Below are positions 1 through 8,569 of a stretch of 64,000 bases of DNA, one piece after another. Position 1 is the first letter of the stretch, and every line of letters starts with the position of its first letter. The translations under genes and the position numbers were made by a program. This stretch comes from Streptomyces diastatochromogenes (GTDB taxonomy: Bacteria > Actinomycetota > Actinomycetes > Streptomycetales > Streptomycetaceae), in contig NZ_MCGQ01000058.1 of NCBI RefSeq assembly GCF_002242805.1, forward strand, positions 27,902 to 91,901. Reading direction: 5' to 3'. Below the pieces are notes generated by a model. That model ran no database searches. It was not told the DNA's origin and saw only the letters and a program-made list of their open reading frames with translations.

Positions 1-90
1 CCGGTCGGCCGTGCCCTGTTCGGCCCGGGCCTGGGCCCTGAGCAGATCGAGGAAGTCCTGCGCCTCCTGCTGCCGCCCCCGCTCGCTCAT
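1..90 (-). CDS. Unrecognised protein, N-terminal fragment cut by the window edge
   Basis: Only the first 30 codons are inside the window, reading MSERGRQQEAQDFLDLLRAQ and onward. The fragment is hydrophilic and predicted helical, with no motif I recognise. Its ATG shares four bases (ATGA) with the stop codon of the upstream gene on the same strand, so the two are probably translationally coupled and work together. No function can be assigned from this fragment. Confidence 0.6.
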   Translation of the reverse strand, partial: MSERGRQQEAQDFLDLLRAQARAEQGTADR

Positions 91-575
91 GCCTCACCGT
101 CCGGCGCCGGTCGTCCGGTCGCGGGCCGGACCTCCACGTCGGCGCCGAACGTCGCCGTGACGGTCGCCGTGACCTGGTCGGTGCCGTTCCCGCCGGCGGA
201 GAGCAGGTTAGGCAGGACGGAGATCACCTTGCCGAACATGCCGTCCGGCTCCTTGACCTCCACGGTCACCGTGCCGTCGGCCGCGAGGACGACCACCGTT
301 CCGTAGACCACGTCCGGCGTGCGGTACAGCGCCCGCGGCGCGCCCGGCCTCAGGTCGATCACCTGGCCGCCCTTGCGCTGTTCCAGGGCGTGCTGCAGGG
401 CGCCGACGGCGGTCGCCGCGCCCATCAGGACCAGGGTGACGGTGGTGACGGGTTCGATGCCGCGCCGCGGGACCTCGTGCAGCTCGACGCCGTGGGTGGC
501 CGCCAGCTCACGTGTGGCGGGCACGTGCGCCGGGTCGAGGACGACGAGGGCCTGCGTCTGAGCCGACTCGGGCAC
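87..575 (-). CDS. Unrecognised 162-aa protein with one hydrophobic segment
   Basis: I do not recognise the family. The N-terminal third is mixed alpha/beta and contains a hydrophobic stretch at about residues 42-60 (VTTVTLVLMGAATAVGAL), long enough for a membrane helix. The remainder is rich in beta-branched residues, with a Gly/Asn loop near residue 127. The GTG start at 575 is supported by an AAGGAAG ribosome-binding site. The stop overlaps the ATG of the next gene in an ATGA junction. Small one-helix proteins of this shape occur as accessory components in actinobacterial conflict-type loci, but nothing seen here proves that. Confidence 0.6.
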   Translation of the reverse strand: MPESAQTQALVVLDPAHVPATRELAATHGVELHEVPRRGIEPVTTVTLVLMGAATAVGALQHALEQRKGGQVIDLRPGAPRALYRTPDVVYGTVVVLAADGTVTVEVKEPDGMFGKVISVLPNLLSAGGNGTDQVTATVTATFGADVEVRPATGRPAPDGEA

Positions 576-638
576 CTGAACTTCCTTTCCTCTGACGGTG
601 TTTCACGCCAGAAGAATGCCATCCGGGCCGCCGTGCCG

Positions 639-1530
639 TCAGTGCGGCGCGTCCGAGAGGTGGACGAAGTCATGGCCCGTCGCCAGGAGAGAGGGGACGG
701 CCGCGGTGATGCCTCGGGCGGTGCCGCCCTCGGGGTGGTTCATGTGGCAGATGACGATCGAACCGGCGTGGGCCGAGGAGACGGAGGCGCGGACCTGTTC
801 GGGAGAGAAGGTGGCGCCGGCATCGCCGTTCACGGAGAAGCTGACGAAGCGCTCCCCGAGGTCTCCGACGATCCGTGCCGCGACGTCGTCGCAGTACGCG
901 GTGCCGGACCGGAAGAAGCGCGGTGGGGCACCCAGCAGGTGGGTGAGCTTGCCACGGTTCCCGGCGATCTCGTCGTACACCTCGCCGGCGCTGCGGGTGC
1001 CCGGGATGCCGTAGGCGGAGCGTCCGGTGACGGACAGCGGGCGGTGCCGGGTGCCGTGGTTGGCGATCTCGAACAGCGGCTCGGCGGCCAGCCGGCGGAA
1101 GACGGCCGGGTTGGCGTCGATCCAGCGGGAGTTGATGAAGAGGGTCGCCGGTATCTCCCGCCTGCGCAGGAAGTCGATCAGCGCCCGGTCGTAGCCACTG
1201 CCGCCCGGGCCGCCGCAGGCGTCGAAGGTCAGCGCGATCGCACGTCGCGTGGTCGGCAGCGTGTGCATCACTCCGGGCGCGTCGAACCCCCAGGTGTGCG
1301 GCACGGAGTGCCCGTAGCGGGCGACGATCTCGGCGCGGGTGACCGTGGGCGCGGTGGCGGGTGCCGTGGGCGAGGGGGCGACGGGGGCGGTCGCCGAGGG
1401 TGCCGGTGCCGCGGGCGTGGACGTGGGCGACCCGGACGCGCTGATGTGCGTCGAGCTTCTCGGGCCCGCGCAGCCCGCGAGCACACCGCCCGCCAAGCCG
1501 GGCCAGCACAGCCCGGCGACTGGCCGTCAT
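639..1530 (-). CDS. Polysaccharide deacetylase lipoprotein with an apparent frameshift in its signal peptide
   Basis: A NodB-fold carbohydrate esterase, expected to remove acetyl groups from a cell-wall or extracellular polysaccharide outside the membrane. The catalytic domain shows motif 1 as TFDACGG (the catalytic Asp is kept, the second Asp of the usual TFDDG is Ala) and motif 2 as HGTRH (metal-binding histidines). A Ser/Thr/Pro/Ala-rich linker precedes the domain. An ATG at 1530 opens a good lipoprotein signal (MTASRRAVLARL), but the lipobox (LAGGVLAGC) and all downstream sequence lie in another frame. Removing one A of the pair at 1495-1496 would join them. The domain itself is uninterrupted from 1496 to 639. 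Either a sequencing error or a real frameshift; the function call is firm, the start is not. Confidence 0.8.
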
Positions 1531-1670
1531 CCACGCCCCCACCTGGTCGAAGTTCCTCGTACGGGCCTGCCGCGGCCCGCCACGCACACCGTACGTGGTG
1601 GCCGTGCCGCGACCGGGAAGGGGGCGGTAAGGGTTCGGTTGGGGTTGTCCTGGGCCCCTCGGCTCCTCAG

Positions 1671-1706
1671 CGTGCCGGGGCCCTCGCAGCCGAGGGCCCC
1701 GGCACG
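1671..1706. terminator. Perfect 16-bp stem hairpin after the flotillin gene
   Basis: The arms CGTGCCGGGGCCCTCG (1671-1686) and CGAGGGCCCCGGCACG (1691-1706) are perfectly complementary around a CAGC loop. The hairpin lies 14 bp beyond the flotillin stop codon. There is no T-run, as is usual for Streptomyces terminators. Confidence 0.8.
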
Positions 1707-1719
1707 GACGAGTCGGTGC

Positions 1720-3225
1720 TCAGTCCTCGTCGTTCTCCACCGGCACCCGCTGCGCGGGCGGCGTCGCCACCCCGTTGAGCGACGGTGAAGTGCCGTTCTG
1801 CTCCTGCCCGTTCGGGTTCATCGAGGCAAGGAGCTGGCGGGCGACGCCGAGACCCGTGCCGCCCATGGTGAGTGCCTTGGCGAACAACTCGGCCATGCCG
1901 TCGGCGCCGTTGAGCAGCACCATGTTGTCCACGTTGCCGAAGGCGGACGCGCCGGCCTGGACGATCTCCGGCCAGTGCTCGGCGAGTTGCTGGGCGACGA
2001 CCGCCTCCTGGTTCTCGGCGAGGGCGGCGGCCCGGGCCTTGATGGCCTCCGCCTCCGCCAGACCCTTGGCCCTGGTCGCCTCGGCCGCGGCCAGACCCTT
2101 GGCCTGCGCGGCCGCGGCCTCCGCCTCACCGGTGGCCCGGGTCGCCGCGGCCGTGGCCGCACCCCGGCTCTTGGTGGCCTCCGCCTCGGCGCCCGCGGCC
2201 GTCTTGACCCGGGTCGCCTCGGCCGCGGCCGCGAGCTCCGTCTCCTTCGCCTTCGCCTGTGCCCCCGAGATCCGTGCGTCACGCTCGGCCTCGGCCAGCG
2301 TGCGCTTCTCGTAGGCCCGGGCGTCGGCCGGCTTGCGGACGTCCGCCTGGAGCTGCTGCTCCCGCCGGTGCGCCTCCAGCTCGGCGACCCGCGTCTCCTG
2401 GACCACGACCTCCTGCCGGGCGCCCGCGTCGGCGAGCGGACCCGCCTGACGGGCGCGTGCCGCCGCCTTGTCCCGCTCGGCCTGGTAGCCGGCCTGCAGG
2501 ATCTCGCTGTCCCGGGTGGCCTCCGCCATCCGGGCGAAGGACTGCTGCTCGGCCTCGGTGGCGAGACGATTCGCCTCCGCCTGCGCGATGCGCGCGTCCC
2601 GCTGGACGGCGGCGGCGTGCGGCATCGCCAGGTTCTGGATGTACCCGGTCGGGTCCTCGATCTCGTGGATCTGCAGCGAGTCGACGATCAGGCCGAGCTT
2701 CTCCATCTCCGTACCGCAGGCCGCCCGGGTCTGCCCGGTCAGCTTCTCCCGGTCGCGGATCATGTCCTCGACCGTCAACCCGCCCACGATGGAACGGAGA
2801 TGACCGGCGAAGACGTTGTGCACCCGCTCCGACATCATCCGCTGCTGGTCCAGGAAACGGCGGGCCGCGTTGGCGATCGACACGAAGTCGTCGCCCACCT
2901 TGAAGATGACCACGCCCCGCACCTTCAGCGGAATGCCCTGGTGGGTCACGCAGTCCACGTGCAGCTCGGTCTCGTTCAGGTCCAGGGAGAGCTTGCGCAC
3001 CGCCTGCACCCCGGGCAGCACCAGCGTGCCGCGACCGGTGACGATGCGGAAGCCCATGCCCTCCTCCAGGCCCTCGGTGCGGTGATTGGACCCGGAGATG
3101 ATGAGCGCCTCGTTCGGCTCGGCGACCCGCCACATCATCTTGAACAGACCGATGAGAACGAGAACGGCAACGACGACCGCCCCCGCAACGACGCCGACAA
3201 CCATCGGCATTCGCCCCCTTTGCAT
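1720..3225 (-). CDS. Flotillin-like SPFH/band-7 membrane protein
   Basis: A membrane-anchored scaffold protein of the flotillin type, expected to organise membrane microdomains from the cytoplasmic face. A single hydrophobic helix (about residues 7-29) is followed by the SPFH domain and then a very long Ala/Glu/Gln/Arg-rich coiled coil (about residues 200-400) full of heptad-like AEAEA repeats, ending in a polar tail. Alternative in-frame starts exist at 3225, 3210 and 3204; 3225 has a GAAAGGG ribosome-binding site. It is the last gene of a minus-strand unit after the amidase and the NfeD-like gene. Flotillin beside an NfeD-type protein is a recurrent bacterial pairing. Confidence 0.88.
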   Translation of the reverse strand: MQRGRMPMVVGVVAGAVVVAVLVLIGLFKMMWRVAEPNEALIISGSNHRTEGLEEGMGFRIVTGRGTLVLPGVQAVRKLSLDLNETELHVDCVTHQGIPLKVRGVVIFKVGDDFVSIANAARRFLDQQRMMSERVHNVFAGHLRSIVGGLTVEDMIRDREKLTGQTRAACGTEMEKLGLIVDSLQIHEIEDPTGYIQNLAMPHAAAVQRDARIAQAEANRLATEAEQQSFARMAEATRDSEILQAGYQAERDKAAARARQAGPLADAGARQEVVVQETRVAELEAHRREQQLQADVRKPADARAYEKRTLAEAERDARISGAQAKAKETELAAAAEATRVKTAAGAEAEATKSRGAATAAATRATGEAEAAAAQAKGLAAAEATRAKGLAEAEAIKARAAALAENQEAVVAQQLAEHWPEIVQAGASAFGNVDNMVLLNGADGMAELFAKALTMGGTGLGVARQLLASMNPNGQEQNGTSPSLNGVATPPAQRVPVENDED

Positions 3226-3343
3226 GGTGCCCTTTCGGCACCGAACGAAGGGAGTGTGCGCCTGCGGGGACACGCCGAGAAGACGCTGGCGAATCCTTGT
3301 TGCAATCTTGACGCACACGCCCCTCACCTGGGGCGGAGCCCGC

Positions 3344-3592
3344 TCAACTGTCGTACGCGGCGGTGACGTAGACCGTCCTCGGCGGCAGGTACTCCACCAC
3401 CATCACCACCGTGCCGCGCTCGATCCGGCCCGTGCTGTCGGCCGCGTAGGCGAGGAAGTGCTCCGCGCCGCCGCGCACCCGGACGATCACCTCGCCGACG
3501 AGCCCCGGCCCGATCGTCCCCGTCACCCGCCCCATGAGCCCGACCATCGACGCGTCTTCCATGGTCACAGGGTACGGGCGGAGGGCGTTCAT
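3344..3592 (-). CDS. NfeD-like small OB-fold protein
   Basis: An 82-aa protein that looks like the soluble beta-barrel part of NfeD-family partners of flotillin: an all-beta pattern starting near residue 20 (GRVTGTIGPGLVGEVIVRVR) and ending in a basic/aromatic strand (GTVVMVVEYLPPRTVYV). It lacks the membrane helices and the protease domain of full-length NfeD. Its ATG overlaps the amidase stop as ATGA, which fixes the start at 3592. The flotillin gene follows about 120 bp downstream on the same strand. The family call rests on pattern and neighbourhood. Confidence 0.7.
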   Translation of the reverse strand: MNALRPYPVTMEDASMVGLMGRVTGTIGPGLVGEVIVRVRGGAEHFLAYAADSTGRIERGTVVMVVEYLPPRTVYVTAAYDS

Positions 3593-5010
3593 GCCGCCGT
3601 GCTGTCGGCGTCCGCCTGCTGCGGCGGCCACCGCTCGTGCCAGCGCAACTCCGCCTCCAGTTGGGCGGCCAGCGAGACCAGCAGGAGTTCGCTGTTGGCC
3701 GGGCCGAGCAGTTGGGCGCCCACCGGCAGGGCGCCGACGAACCCGGCGGGTACGTTCACGCCGGGCCAGCCGAGGACGTTCCAGGGCCAGGCATAGGGGC
3801 AGGCGGAGATCATCGCGCGGTCCGTGGCGAGCCCGCCGAGCCGGTACAGGGCACCGATCGCGGGCGGGGGAGCGGCCGTCGTCGGGGCGAGGAGCACGTC
3901 GTACGACCCGAAGAACGCGCCGATCCGCCGGTGCAGGACCGCCTCGGCGCGCCGGGCCGCCCGCAGCGGGGCCCCGCCGAGCAGCCGGCCCAGCCGGGCC
4001 GCGTCCCGGGTGCGCGGGTCGAGCAGGGCGGGGTCGGGGGTCTCGCGGACATGGTCGGCGATGCCGGCGGTGGCGCGCGGCACGAAGGTCAGCCCGATCT
4101 GGCCGTAGGGCGGGTCGGCCTCCTCGACGATGTGCCCCAACGCGGCGAGTTTCCCGGCGAGTTCGAGGATCCGGGACCGGACCTCCGGGCGCAGCCGTGC
4201 CGGTACCGCCGTGAACGGCGGCTTCAGTGACAGGGCGATGCGCAGCCGGCCGGGGTCGCGGCCGACGGCGTCCGACACCGTGAGCGCCGGCGGCTGGTGC
4301 GGGTCCCGGTCGTGGTTGCCGCTCGCCGCGTCCAGCAGCAGGGCCGCGTCGGCGACCGTACGGGCCAGCGTGCCGTTGACGGTGATGCCGTGGAAGGCCT
4401 CGCCGCGCGGCCAGGTCGAGATGCGCCCGCGCTGTGGCTTGATGCCGATCAGATGGGTCCAGGAGGCCGGGATCCGCACCGAACCGGCGCCGTCCGAGCC
4501 GAGCGCGGCAGGCACCAGGCCGGCGGCGACCGCGGCCGCCGAACCGCCCGAGGAGCCGCCGGGGGTGTGGCCGGTGTGCCACGGGTTGCGGGTCTCCCCG
4601 AACGCCGGGCCCTCCGTGAACGGCCACTGCCCCAGCTCGCAGGTGTTCGTCTTGCCGACGATCACCGCCCCGGCCGCCCGCAGCCGCCGTACCGCCTCCC
4701 CGTCCGCCGCGACCGGCGGAAAATCGCCGGGGCAGCCGAACGCGGTCGGCTCGCCCGCGACATCCATGTCGTCCTTCACCGCGACCGGCACCCCGAGCAG
4801 CGGGCGCCGCGCTCCGGCGGCCAACTCCCGGTCGGCGGCGTCCGCTTCGGCGAGCGCGGCCTCGGTGCGTACGATCCGGAAGGCGTTCAGGGTCGGCTGG
4901 GTGGCCTCGATCCGGGCCAGGGCCCGCTCCACCAGCACGCGGGAGGTCACCTCCCCGTCGGCGAGCGCGCGGGCGGACTCCGCAAGGCCTGCGGCACGGT
5001 CGGGCGTCAT
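3589..5010 (-). CDS. Amidase signature family hydrolase
   Basis: A 473-aa amidase of the Ser-cisSer-Lys class, hydrolysing a carboxamide in the cytoplasm; the substrate is unknown. The catalytic Lys sits in GVPVAVKDDMDV (about residue 78), the glycine/serine-rich signature is GGSSGGSAAAVAAGLVPAA (about 151-169), and the nucleophile Ser is in GSDGAGSVRIPAS. The length matches the family. The ATG at 5010 has a GGAGG site about 10 bases upstream. First gene of the amidase / NfeD-like / flotillin unit, joined to the second by a four-base overlap. Functional reasons for the grouping are not obvious; aspartyl/glutamyl-tRNA amidotransferase subunit A is less likely because no gatB or gatC is nearby. 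Confidence 0.88.
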   Translation of the reverse strand: MTPDRAAGLAESARALADGEVTSRVLVERALARIEATQPTLNAFRIVRTEAALAEADAADRELAAGARRPLLGVPVAVKDDMDVAGEPTAFGCPGDFPPVAADGEAVRRLRAAGAVIVGKTNTCELGQWPFTEGPAFGETRNPWHTGHTPGGSSGGSAAAVAAGLVPAALGSDGAGSVRIPASWTHLIGIKPQRGRISTWPRGEAFHGITVNGTLARTVADAALLLDAASGNHDRDPHQPPALTVSDAVGRDPGRLRIALSLKPPFTAVPARLRPEVRSRILELAGKLAALGHIVEEADPPYGQIGLTFVPRATAGIADHVRETPDPALLDPRTRDAARLGRLLGGAPLRAARRAEAVLHRRIGAFFGSYDVLLAPTTAAPPPAIGALYRLGGLATDRAMISACPYAWPWNVLGWPGVNVPAGFVGALPVGAQLLGPANSELLLVSLAAQLEAELRWHERWPPQQADADSTAA

Positions 5011-5121
5011 TGCGGGAGCACCTCCGGGAGCCTCCTGACACGGTGTCTACCGAACGGTAACCATAGAGCGGCCGGTGCCGTACAGGTTTCGCACAGGCGA
5101 CATCGAGTCGAGTTCAAAGCA

Positions 5122-5150
5122 TTGACGTGAACCTGTCTGCGCCTTAGTTT
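5122..5150 (+). promoter_or_regulatory. Probable sigma-HrdB type promoter of the arabinofuranosidase gene
   Basis: TTGACG at 5122-5127 and TAGTTT at 5145-5150 are separated by 17 bp, close to the vegetative consensus. They precede the GTG start at 5211. Confidence 0.6.
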
Positions 5151-5163
5151 CTGGGCGATTTAT

Positions 5164-5176
5164 CGAACCGCGTTCG
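5164..5176. promoter_or_regulatory. Operator-like palindrome downstream of the arabinofuranosidase promoter
   Basis: The inverted repeat CGAAC-CGC-GTTCG lies about 14 bp after the -10 box, near or just past the expected transcription start, where a repressor would block initiation. The regulator is not identifiable from the window. Confidence 0.45.
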
Positions 5177-5210
5177 TAATATCGCACGCGTCAGTTCAGG
5201 AGAGCCGCAC

Positions 5211-6599
5211 GTGACCACACCTCCCCCCGCCCCGTCCCGCCGCACCCTGCTGCGGGCTCTGGCCGCCCTGCCCGCCGCCGCGGTCCTCCTGGGCGAGACA
5301 CCCGGCCTGCTCGGCACGGCGCTGGCCGCCGCACCCGCCGCCGGGTCCGCCTCCCGCTACACCATCGTCCCGTTCCTGAACAGCAACGACGGCACGGTCA
5401 ACGTCTACCAGTCCGACGACGCCACCGACTTCCGCCTGCTGCAGACCTCCGCCTACACCCCGCCCGCGAACCGCATCCGGGACGCCAGCGTCTTCAAGCA
5501 CACGGACGGCTACTACTACCTGACCTACACCACCCACACCTGGCAGGACGTCAGCACCACCATCGGCTTCGCCCGCAGCGCCGACCGGCTCAACTGGACG
5601 TTCCTGTACGACTACACGGTCTCGATCACCAACCTGTCCCGGGCCTGGGCGCCCGAGTGGTTCGTGGACGCCGACGGCAGCGTGAACGTCATCGTGTCCT
5701 GCTCCACCACCGACAACGAGTGGATCTTCACCCCGTACCTCTTGACGGCCACCAACTCCGGTCTCACCTCATGGAGTTCACCGGTCGCCCTCTCCGGCAT
5801 CGGCGCGAACCACATCGACACCTTCATCGTCCGCATCGGCTCGACCTACCACGCCTTCACCAAGAACGAGACGGCCAAGTACATCGAGTACGGCACGGCG
5901 TCGAGCCTCACCGGCCCCTACACGATCACCAGGACCGGCGACTGGGCGGGCTGGGGCAGCTACCGCGAGGGCCCGGCGCTGGTGCAGCTGGACAACGGCG
6001 GCTGGCGGATCTTCTTCGACGGCTACGGCGACGGCAGTTACTACTACTCCGACAGCTACGACACCTTCGCCACCTGGACCGCCCCGGCCAAGCTGCCCGG
6101 TATCTCCGGCACGGCCCGCCACTTCACGGTCGTCAAGGAGACGGTGTCCGGCGGCCCGAGCCTCACCAGGAACGCCACCCGCTCCTTCCAGTCCGCCAAC
6201 TACACCACCCGGTACTGGGAAGAGCAGTCCGCCCTGCTCAACCTGCCCGTGGTGACCGCCTCCAGCGCCACCGCCGACAAGCAGGCCGCCACGTTCACCG
6301 TGGTCGCGGGGCTGGCGGACGCGGGCGGCTACTCCTTCCGCGACGCGTCCGGCAACTATCTGCGGCACTGGGACTTCCGGGGCCGCTTCGACGCCAACGA
6401 CGGCACGACGACGTTCGCCAAGGACGCCACCTTCATCGCCCGCACCGGCACGGCGAGCGGTTCGGTGCGCTTCGAGTCGTACAACTACCCCGGCCGCTAT
6501 CTGCGCCACTACAACTACCAGGTCCGCGTGGACCTTCCCGACGGCACGGACCTGTTCCGGCAGGACAGCTCCTTCGTGCCGGTGACGGCCTGGGCTTAG
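5211..6599 (+). CDS. Secreted GH43-type arabinofuranosidase with AbfB (CBM42) domain
   Basis: A 462-aa exported glycosidase, expected to release arabinofuranosyl side chains from plant hemicellulose outside the cell. The N-terminus has a twin-Arg signal (SRRTLLRALAALPAAAVLL) with a likely cleavage after ALAAAPAA. Residues about 45-310 form a five-bladed beta-propeller-like domain with candidate acidic residues in RDASVF, HIDTFIV and YREGPAL. Residues about 325-462 are an AbfB arabinose-binding beta-trefoil with repeated SFQSANYTTRYW and FESYNYPGRYLRH type units. The GTG start is preceded by AGGAGA. A promoter with a palindrome near the start site lies upstream, so the gene is probably substrate-induced. 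Single-gene unit. Confidence 0.87.
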   Translation: MTTPPPAPSRRTLLRALAALPAAAVLLGETPGLLGTALAAAPAAGSASRYTIVPFLNSNDGTVNVYQSDDATDFRLLQTSAYTPPANRIRDASVFKHTDGYYYLTYTTHTWQDVSTTIGFARSADRLNWTFLYDYTVSITNLSRAWAPEWFVDADGSVNVIVSCSTTDNEWIFTPYLLTATNSGLTSWSSPVALSGIGANHIDTFIVRIGSTYHAFTKNETAKYIEYGTASSLTGPYTITRTGDWAGWGSYREGPALVQLDNGGWRIFFDGYGDGSYYYSDSYDTFATWTAPAKLPGISGTARHFTVVKETVSGGPSLTRNATRSFQSANYTTRYWEEQSALLNLPVVTASSATADKQAATFTVVAGLADAGGYSFRDASGNYLRHWDFRGRFDANDGTTTFAKDATFIARTGTASGSVRFESYNYPGRYLRHYNYQVRVDLPDGTDLFRQDSSFVPVTAWA

Positions 6600-6605
6600 C
6601 ACTCC

Positions 6606-7781
6606 TCAGTGCCCTCGGGTCAAATGTCGGAGCATCAGGGCGAGTTGGAGCCGGAAGCGGCCCTGCGGGGTGCGCACCGGCCAGCCCAGCAGGTGCTCGG
6701 CGTGAGCGAGGCGGTCCTGGAGCGTGGAGTGGTGCACGCCGGCTTCGGCGGCGGCCGCCCGCAGGCTGGCCGTGGCGGCGACCGCGTGCAGCGTCCGCAG
6801 CATCCAGGGCGCGTCCGCCGCAGCCGTCTCCACGGCCCGGACGTCCGGGTCCGGCTCCGCGCCCGGTACGACGAGTTCGGCGAGCAGTGCGATCCCGCCC
6901 AACTCGTCGGCCCGTACGACCCGTTGTCCCGGATCCAGGTCGTCGCCCTCGGCGGTGAACCGCAGCGCGAGCCGGGCGGCGGCCCAGGACCGGGGGAGGT
7001 CCAGGACCGGGACGGCGGGGCCGATGCCGAGGCGCTCGGAGCGGACCGTGACGGGACCGGGTCCGCCGTCCCTGCGGGGGCCGGGGTAGGCGTGACCGCT
7101 TCCTGGTCCGGGGTTGCCGCCGCCGTCCAGGCGCGCGGAGCCCGCCGGACCCGTTCCGGGCCTCCCGCGCGGCGCCGTGCCTCCGCCGTGAGAGGGCCGG
7201 CCATCCCCTGACCCGGTGAGGTCCGCCGCCCCTTCGGCCGCGACGATCTGGGGCGGCCCCTCGGCTGGAGCGACGGCGCGTACCCGCACCTCCGGGTCCA
7301 GGCCCAGTCGGCGGGCCGCGTGCAGCCGGGCCTGCTCGGGTGCCGTGGGGTCGAGGAGCGTCTCCACCAGGGCCGGGTCGTCGGCCGGTGCGGCCGGGGC
7401 GCGGCCCCGGGTGCGGTCCAGGACGGCCCGTACGGCTCCGGCGGCCCGCTCCAGGATCACCGCGTCCACCACGCTCGGCCCGGCCTCCGCCCGCTCCAGC
7501 CACAGCGCGGGGGGCCCGCCCGGCGCCAGGGGCGCGGACGGCCACTCGGGGTCGGGTTCCGTCTCCGGGTCGCGGCGCCGCCCGTCCGGCTCCACCCGCA
7601 GCACCACCCGCCGCTCCGCGTCGACGAGCCGCGCGGGACACCCCGCCAGCACGGCGGCACCGCGCACCAGCGCCTCCAGACCGGCCCGGGACTCGGCCAG
7701 CCGGTCGAAGTAGGCGATGACCCGCACCGCGGCCCCGGCATCCGGATCCAACGCGGCCAGCCGCCCGGCCAGCTCTTTCAT
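6606..7781 (-). CDS. PucR/CdaR-type transcriptional regulator
   Basis: A 391-aa regulator whose C-terminus (about residues 335-385, containing LRAAAAEAGVHHSTLQDRL and the LGWPVRTPQGRFRLQLALML tail) is a PucR-type helix-turn-helix. The N-terminus has no clear ligand domain; the centre holds a Gly/Pro/Arg-rich linker (about residues 185-245). The ATG at 7781 is the first plausible start, because the reading frame upstream is occupied by decayed copies of the gene's own first codons. It faces the molybdoenzyme genes across that array. PucR proteins classically control purine catabolism and related molybdoenzymes, so control of the neighbouring oxidoreductase is a reasonable inference. Confidence 0.8.
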   Translation of the reverse strand: MKELAGRLAALDPDAGAAVRVIAYFDRLAESRAGLEALVRGAAVLAGCPARLVDAERRVVLRVEPDGRRRDPETEPDPEWPSAPLAPGGPPALWLERAEAGPSVVDAVILERAAGAVRAVLDRTRGRAPAAPADDPALVETLLDPTAPEQARLHAARRLGLDPEVRVRAVAPAEGPPQIVAAEGAADLTGSGDGRPSHGGGTAPRGRPGTGPAGSARLDGGGNPGPGSGHAYPGPRRDGGPGPVTVRSERLGIGPAVPVLDLPRSWAAARLALRFTAEGDDLDPGQRVVRADELGGIALLAELVVPGAEPDPDVRAVETAAADAPWMLRTLHAVAATASLRAAAAEAGVHHSTLQDRLAHAEHLLGWPVRTPQGRFRLQLALMLRHLTRGH

Positions 7782-7899
7782 GGGGCCATCATGCGTCACC
7801 GGCGCCGACGGCGAGGAGACGCGGAACACATCCGGCGTCGAAGCGGTGCGGGGGCGCGTCTGTCCTGCCTCGGGGGGGCTGAACTTGGGGCGCGCTGCT

Positions 7900-8480
7900 G
7901 TGGGTGCCCGGGCCTGCCGGTGGTAGTGGGTGACGGCCTGTACTGCGTCCTCGGCGCCGGTGGCTGGGGCGCGGCGGACGCGTCTGCCGGTGGTAGTGGG
8001 CGATGGCCCGCTGTGTGGCCCCGGTTTCGATGGCCGGGAGGCGCGGCGCGCGCGTGCGGCGGGAACGGTTCGGGGCCGTGCCCGTTCTGCCTCTGGGCTG
8101 GCTGATCTTGGGGCGCGTGCGGCCAGTCGGTCGAACTGGGCGATGACCCGCACTGCGGGCCCGGTTTCGGTGGCTGGGAGGCGGTGGACGTGTCCGGCGG
8201 GGAACTGGCCGGGCCGTGCCCGTTCTGCTTTTGGGTGGGCTGGTCCTGGGGCGGCTGCGGCCAGTTGGTCGAACTCGGCGATGACCCGCACTGCGGCCCG
8301 GCATCGGTGGCCGGAGGGCGGCGGAACTGGCCGGGCCATGCCGGTCCCGCCTCAGGGGCGCGTTGCCCTGGGTGCCCCGGCCCGCCGGTCGGAGTGGGCG
8401 ATGACCCGTACTGCGGCCCCGGCATCGTTGGCCGGGAGGCGCGGGACGCGTTCCGAAGGGAACCGGCGTACGGCCCCGTC
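7900..8480. repeat. Array of decayed copies of the neighbouring regulator's 5' coding region
   Basis: At least five degenerate copies of the segment that encodes GAAVRVIAYFDRLAE near the start of the regulator at 6606-7781 are present. On the plus strand they begin near 7921, 7991, 8131, 8269 and 8389; the coding original begins near 7705. They share a core close to GGCGATGACCCGCACTGCGG. Spacing is 70 bp, then 140, 138 and 120 bp. All copies have the same orientation as the gene. The array fills most of the 788-bp gap between the two divergent genes; apart from it I see no gene there. Confidence 0.85.
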
Positions 8481-8569
8481 CCTCCTACCTGGCGAGTGAC
8501 CCGTACCGGGACACGTGCCGCCCCGCGTGCCGTGACCTGCCCGCCCCACGCGCCGACAGGAGCCCTCGT

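Noticed and set aside
7782..8339. N-terminal extension of the PucR-type regulator through the repeat array
   Set aside because: The frame is open only because the array copies the gene. The composition is Ala/Pro/Arg-rich, no ribosome-binding site supports it, and family members start near the ATG at 7781.
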